64,000 nt of DNA, from assembly GCF_017377855.1 (NCBI RefSeq), contig NZ_JAFREP010000026.1, positions 62,001 to 126,000 on the forward strand, given 5' to 3'. Position numbers and translations under genes: made by a program. This stretch comes from Acanthopleuribacter pedis (GTDB lineage Bacteria; Acidobacteriota; Holophagae; Acanthopleuribacterales; Acanthopleuribacteraceae). The notes below the pieces were generated by a model. That model saw only the letters and a list, made by a program, of their open reading frames with translations. It did no database searches and was not told the DNA's origin. Of this stretch, positions 61,291 to 64,000 are shown piece by piece. Every line of letters starts with the position of its first letter. The first letter of the stretch is position 1.

Positions 61291-64000
61291 AGCTCTGGGA
61301 CTTATCCGTCAAAAAACCGGTCACCGTCCTGATGGCCATCGTGTGCCTGCTGGTCCTCGGCGGCATTTCACTACAACGGCTTAAACTGGCCTTTTTGCCC
61401 AAGGTCGACTTTCCCGGCATCTGGGTGATGGCAAGTTACCCCAACTATAACCCGCTGATCCTCGAACGCGAGGTCACCAAAAAGCTTGAAGAGGGCTTGT
61501 CCACCATCAAAGGGGTGCGCAAGGTTTCCTCCTCAACCAGTGCCGACAACGTGCGGGTCCGGCTCGAATTTGACTGGGGCATGGAACTGGATCTGGTGCG
61601 CTTGGAGGTCGGTCTCAAGCTGGAGGAAATCAAACCCGAGTTGATGGAGGGTTTGCGGTTTATCGAGATCCACAGTTTTAATACCGACGAAATCCCGGTG
61701 ATCCAGGGCCGGATCTCCGCGCCGGGGATTGACCTGTCCGAGAACTACGATTTGCTGGAAAAACACATTCAGCAGAAAATCGAGCGCATCCCCGGTGTCG
61801 CCAAGGTTGAATTGGGTGGGGTACTCCCCAAGGAAGTATCCATTGACCTGCGCCTCGACAAAATCAAGGAACACGATGTGGATGTCGGTGAGGTGGTGCG
61901 CAACCTCTCCCGTGACAACCTCAACCTTTCCGCCGGGAAAGTCCACGCCAACGGCCTAACCTACAACATTCGCGGTCAAGGCAAGATCGTGGATCTCGAA
62001 CAGTTCGGTGAAACCCGCGTCAACGCGCAGGGGATGCGGCTCAAGGATATTGCCGAGATCTATTACGAGGAACCACCGATTGGTTACAAGCGCCACCTCG
62101 ACGGTGCCGCCGCCCTTGCCATTGAAGTTTATAAAGAAAGCAACGCCAACACCGTGGACGTCTCAACCCAGGTCAACCACATCATCAATACCGAAATTGC
62201 CGAGGATCCCGTTTTGGACGGCATCACCCTGCTGGTCTGGGGTGACCAGGGCGAAGATATCACCAGTGGTTTGCAAGGTCTGACCGAGGCCGGTTATTAC
62301 GGTGCCTTTTTCGCCGTGTTTGTTCTGTTTTTGTTCCTGCGCCGCCTCGATGCAACCTTGGTGGTGGCCACCGCCATTCCCATCTCCATTGTCGGTTCCT
62401 TTTTGTTCCTGTACGCCTTTGGGTTCACCCTCAACATTCTGACCATGATGGGCTTGATGTTGGCCGTGGGGATGTTGGTTGATAACGCCGTTGTGGTGTT
62501 GGAATCGATTTACCAAAAGTATATGGACGGGCTTGACCCCGTCGAAGCAACCCGTGAGGGGACCCGCGAGGTTATCGTGGCGCTGATTGCGGCGACCATG
62601 ACCACCGTGATTGTGTTTTTGTCCTTGGTATTTGCCGACGACAACGAGTTGGGTGTTTGGCTTTCGTCCATCGGCTTAACCATCTGCATTACCTTGGGTT
62701 TGTCGCTGCTGGTTTCCACCACCGCGATTCCCTTGTTCGCTTCCAAGCTGTTGGGCAAACACCGCGGTAAGGAGCAGGTTAAAAACCCCTTTTTCATGAA
62801 GTACTATGCGGGGATTCTGAACTGGAGCCTTCGTCATCCCATTATGACCGCGATCGGTATGATTGTCATCATCCTCTCCGTAGGTTTTCCCGCCACCCAG
62901 CTCGACCGCTTCAAAGGGACCTCTGGTAAAACCAACCGATTGTTCTTTCGCTACGAGTACCAGGATTACTTCTTTTTGTCTGAGTCGGAAAAGGTCGTTA
63001 ACCAGGTGGAGGCATTCCTCGAAACCAAACGCGAGGAATGGGAAGTGGAGTCGATTTATTCCTACATGGAAGCCAATGTTGGACAGACCACCATTAACTT
63101 CGAAGACGAGCACATGCCGGTTGAGCGGTTCCGCGAAATTCGCAAGCAGTTGCGCGAGGAACTGCCGGATATCGCCGGGGTCAAATTCCTGATTGGGGAT
63201 GATGACGAGGAAGGCGGTATGGCGATTCGCGTGCAGTTGTTCGGTACCGAAACCGAAATCCTCAAGGAAACCGGTGAGCGGGTTGCCGCGCTGATGCGGG
63301 ACATCGAGGGTCTAGAAGACATTCGCAACGGCGAGAAAGCCAACCAAAAAGAATTGCGTGTGACCATTGACCGCGAGAAAGCCAACGAGTTGGGGGTCAC
63401 CCCGGCTCAGGTTGCCGAGACCTTTGGGTTCACCCTTCGCTACCAGTATTTGCCGCGTTTTCAGGTGGGCGAGCGCGAGACCGATGTGACCTTTGGTCTG
63501 AGTATTAAAGACCGCGCCTACATTCACCAAGTCGAGCAGATTCCCATGGGCCAAGGTGTGCGCCTGGGTTCGATTGCCAAGTTTGAGTTTGTGGATCGCC
63601 CCGATTCCATTCGACGCGTTGATCGCAAAGCCCACCACGTGGTGCGTGCGACCTACGAGGGCAAGAGTCCCCAGGAAGCTTGGGATGCGATTGAAGCCCG
63701 GCTGGACAACTTCGATTTTCCCGCCGGCGTAACTTGGTCCAAAAGCAACCGTTTGATCGAAGACGAGCAGGAAATGAATGACTTGGCCATTAACGTCCTG
63801 CTGGCGTTGTTACTGGTTTACCTGGTTATGGCCAGCTTGTTCGAGTCACTGATCCAACCGCTGATGATTTTTTCAACCATTGTTTTTAGCTTGGTGGGCG
63901 TGGGCTGGTGCCTGTTCCTGACCCAAACCGAGTTTCAGGTGATGGCGGGGATTGGGGTACTGATCCTCATCGGCATTGTGGTCAACAACGGCATCATTAT
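61287..64000 (+). CDS. Second RND-family pump subunit, truncated by the window end
   Basis: The start ATG overlaps the stop of the previous pump (ATGA). The frame is open for 904 codons to the window end, so about the last 100-130 residues are missing. It is an RND protein (KLWDLSVKKPVTVLMAI at TM1; GMLVDNAVVVLES with Asp399 at TM4; VYLVMASLFESLIQPL in the C-terminal half) but only distantly similar to its neighbour. Two consecutive RND subunits after one adaptor suggest either a heteromeric pump like MdtBC or two alternative pumps sharing an adaptor. Translational coupling favours a heteromeric trimer with fixed stoichiometry, which is inference. Confidence 0.93.
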   Translation, partial: MKLWDLSVKKPVTVLMAIVCLLVLGGISLQRLKLAFLPKVDFPGIWVMASYPNYNPLILEREVTKKLEEGLSTIKGVRKVSSSTSADNVRVRLEFDWGMELDLVRLEVGLKLEEIKPELMEGLRFIEIHSFNTDEIPVIQGRISAPGIDLSENYDLLEKHIQQKIERIPGVAKVELGGVLPKEVSIDLRLDKIKEHDVDVGEVVRNLSRDNLNLSAGKVHANGLTYNIRGQGKIVDLEQFGETRVNAQGMRLKDIAEIYYEEPPIGYKRHLDGAAALAIEVYKESNANTVDVSTQVNHIINTEIAEDPVLDGITLLVWGDQGEDITSGLQGLTEAGYYGAFFAVFVLFLFLRRLDATLVVATAIPISIVGSFLFLYAFGFTLNILTMMGLMLAVGMLVDNAVVVLESIYQKYMDGLDPVEATREGTREVIVALIAATMTTVIVFLSLVFADDNELGVWLSSIGLTICITLGLSLLVSTTAIPLFASKLLGKHRGKEQVKNPFFMKYYAGILNWSLRHPIMTAIGMIVIILSVGFPATQLDRFKGTSGKTNRLFFRYEYQDYFFLSESEKVVNQVEAFLETKREEWEVESIYSYMEANVGQTTINFEDEHMPVERFREIRKQLREELPDIAGVKFLIGDDDEEGGMAIRVQLFGTETEILKETGERVAALMRDIEGLEDIRNGEKANQKELRVTIDREKANELGVTPAQVAETFGFTLRYQYLPRFQVGERETDVTFGLSIKDRAYIHQVEQIPMGQGVRLGSIAKFEFVDRPDSIRRVDRKAHHVVRATYEGKSPQEAWDAIEARLDNFDFPAGVTWSKSNRLIEDEQEMNDLAINVLLALLLVYLVMASLFESLIQPLMIFSTIVFSLVGVGWCLFLTQTEFQVMAGIGVLILIGIVVNNGII

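Overview
This window looks like a chromosomal segment of a GC-rich, Gram-negative bacterium with a large secondary metabolome. The Gram-negative call rests on a TonB-dependent receptor, an ExbB/ExbD pair and two RND pumps with a periplasmic adaptor. The mix of giant NRPS/PKS genes, a large Rhs protein, a multidomain signalling protein and a SpoIID-domain protein suggests a predatory or marine lineage such as an acidobacterium of the Holophagae/Acanthopleuribacter type or a myxobacterium. That placement is inference from gene content only. I saw no rRNA, tRNA or CRISPR array.

Layout. 1-816: a mosaic of hairpins and 68/69-bp tandem repeats arranged as one large imperfect inverted repeat. 817-1452(-): small membrane protein. 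1693-14268(+): hybrid NRPS-PKS with thioesterase (TubC docking-C-A-PCP / KS-inactive AT-KR-ACP / KS-AT-cMT-ACP-TE). 14492-21565(+): AT-richer Rhs toxin island with a PD-(D/E)XK toxin tip, a HEAT-repeat immunity candidate, a decayed second toxin tip and a second immunity paralogue. 21893-27667(+): pseudokinase-ATPase-GAF-SpoIIE phosphatase. 27802-40599(-): lipo-initiated NRPS (FAAL-ACP-C-A-PCP-E-C-A-PCP-C-A-PCP). 40641-40978: MITE-like element holding a 15-bp VNTR. 40992-45434(-): TonB-dependent receptor, secreted protease, secreted fibre-like protein. 45708-51700(+): ExbB, ExbD, SpoIID/SPOR protein, NAD(P)-binding protein, DUF1992 protein, HEAT protein. 52406-54014(+): photoactive yellow protein (PYP) and a coumarate-ligase-like enzyme. 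54487-56047(-): AbgT-family transporter split by a one-base homopolymer frameshift. 56768-64000(+): RND adaptor plus two consecutive RND pump genes, the second cut by the window end.

How the genes fit together. The FAAL NRPS starts with an acyl chain, has no thioesterase and ends in a short acidic/hydrophobic tail. The NRPS-PKS starts with a TubC-type docking domain and ends in a thioesterase. The simplest reading is one split assembly line: acyl chain, three amino acids (the first epimerised), a fourth amino acid, then two polyketide extensions. The TonB receptor lies 393 bp upstream of the NRPS on the same strand, which permits but does not prove a role in taking up the product.

The most unusual locus is the PYP operon. 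PYP is a blue-light receptor with a p-coumaryl chromophore on a cysteine. It is followed, with overlapping reading frames, by a ligase that carries an extra carrier-protein-like N-terminal domain. The operon is preceded by a palindrome and bracketed by related short repeats.
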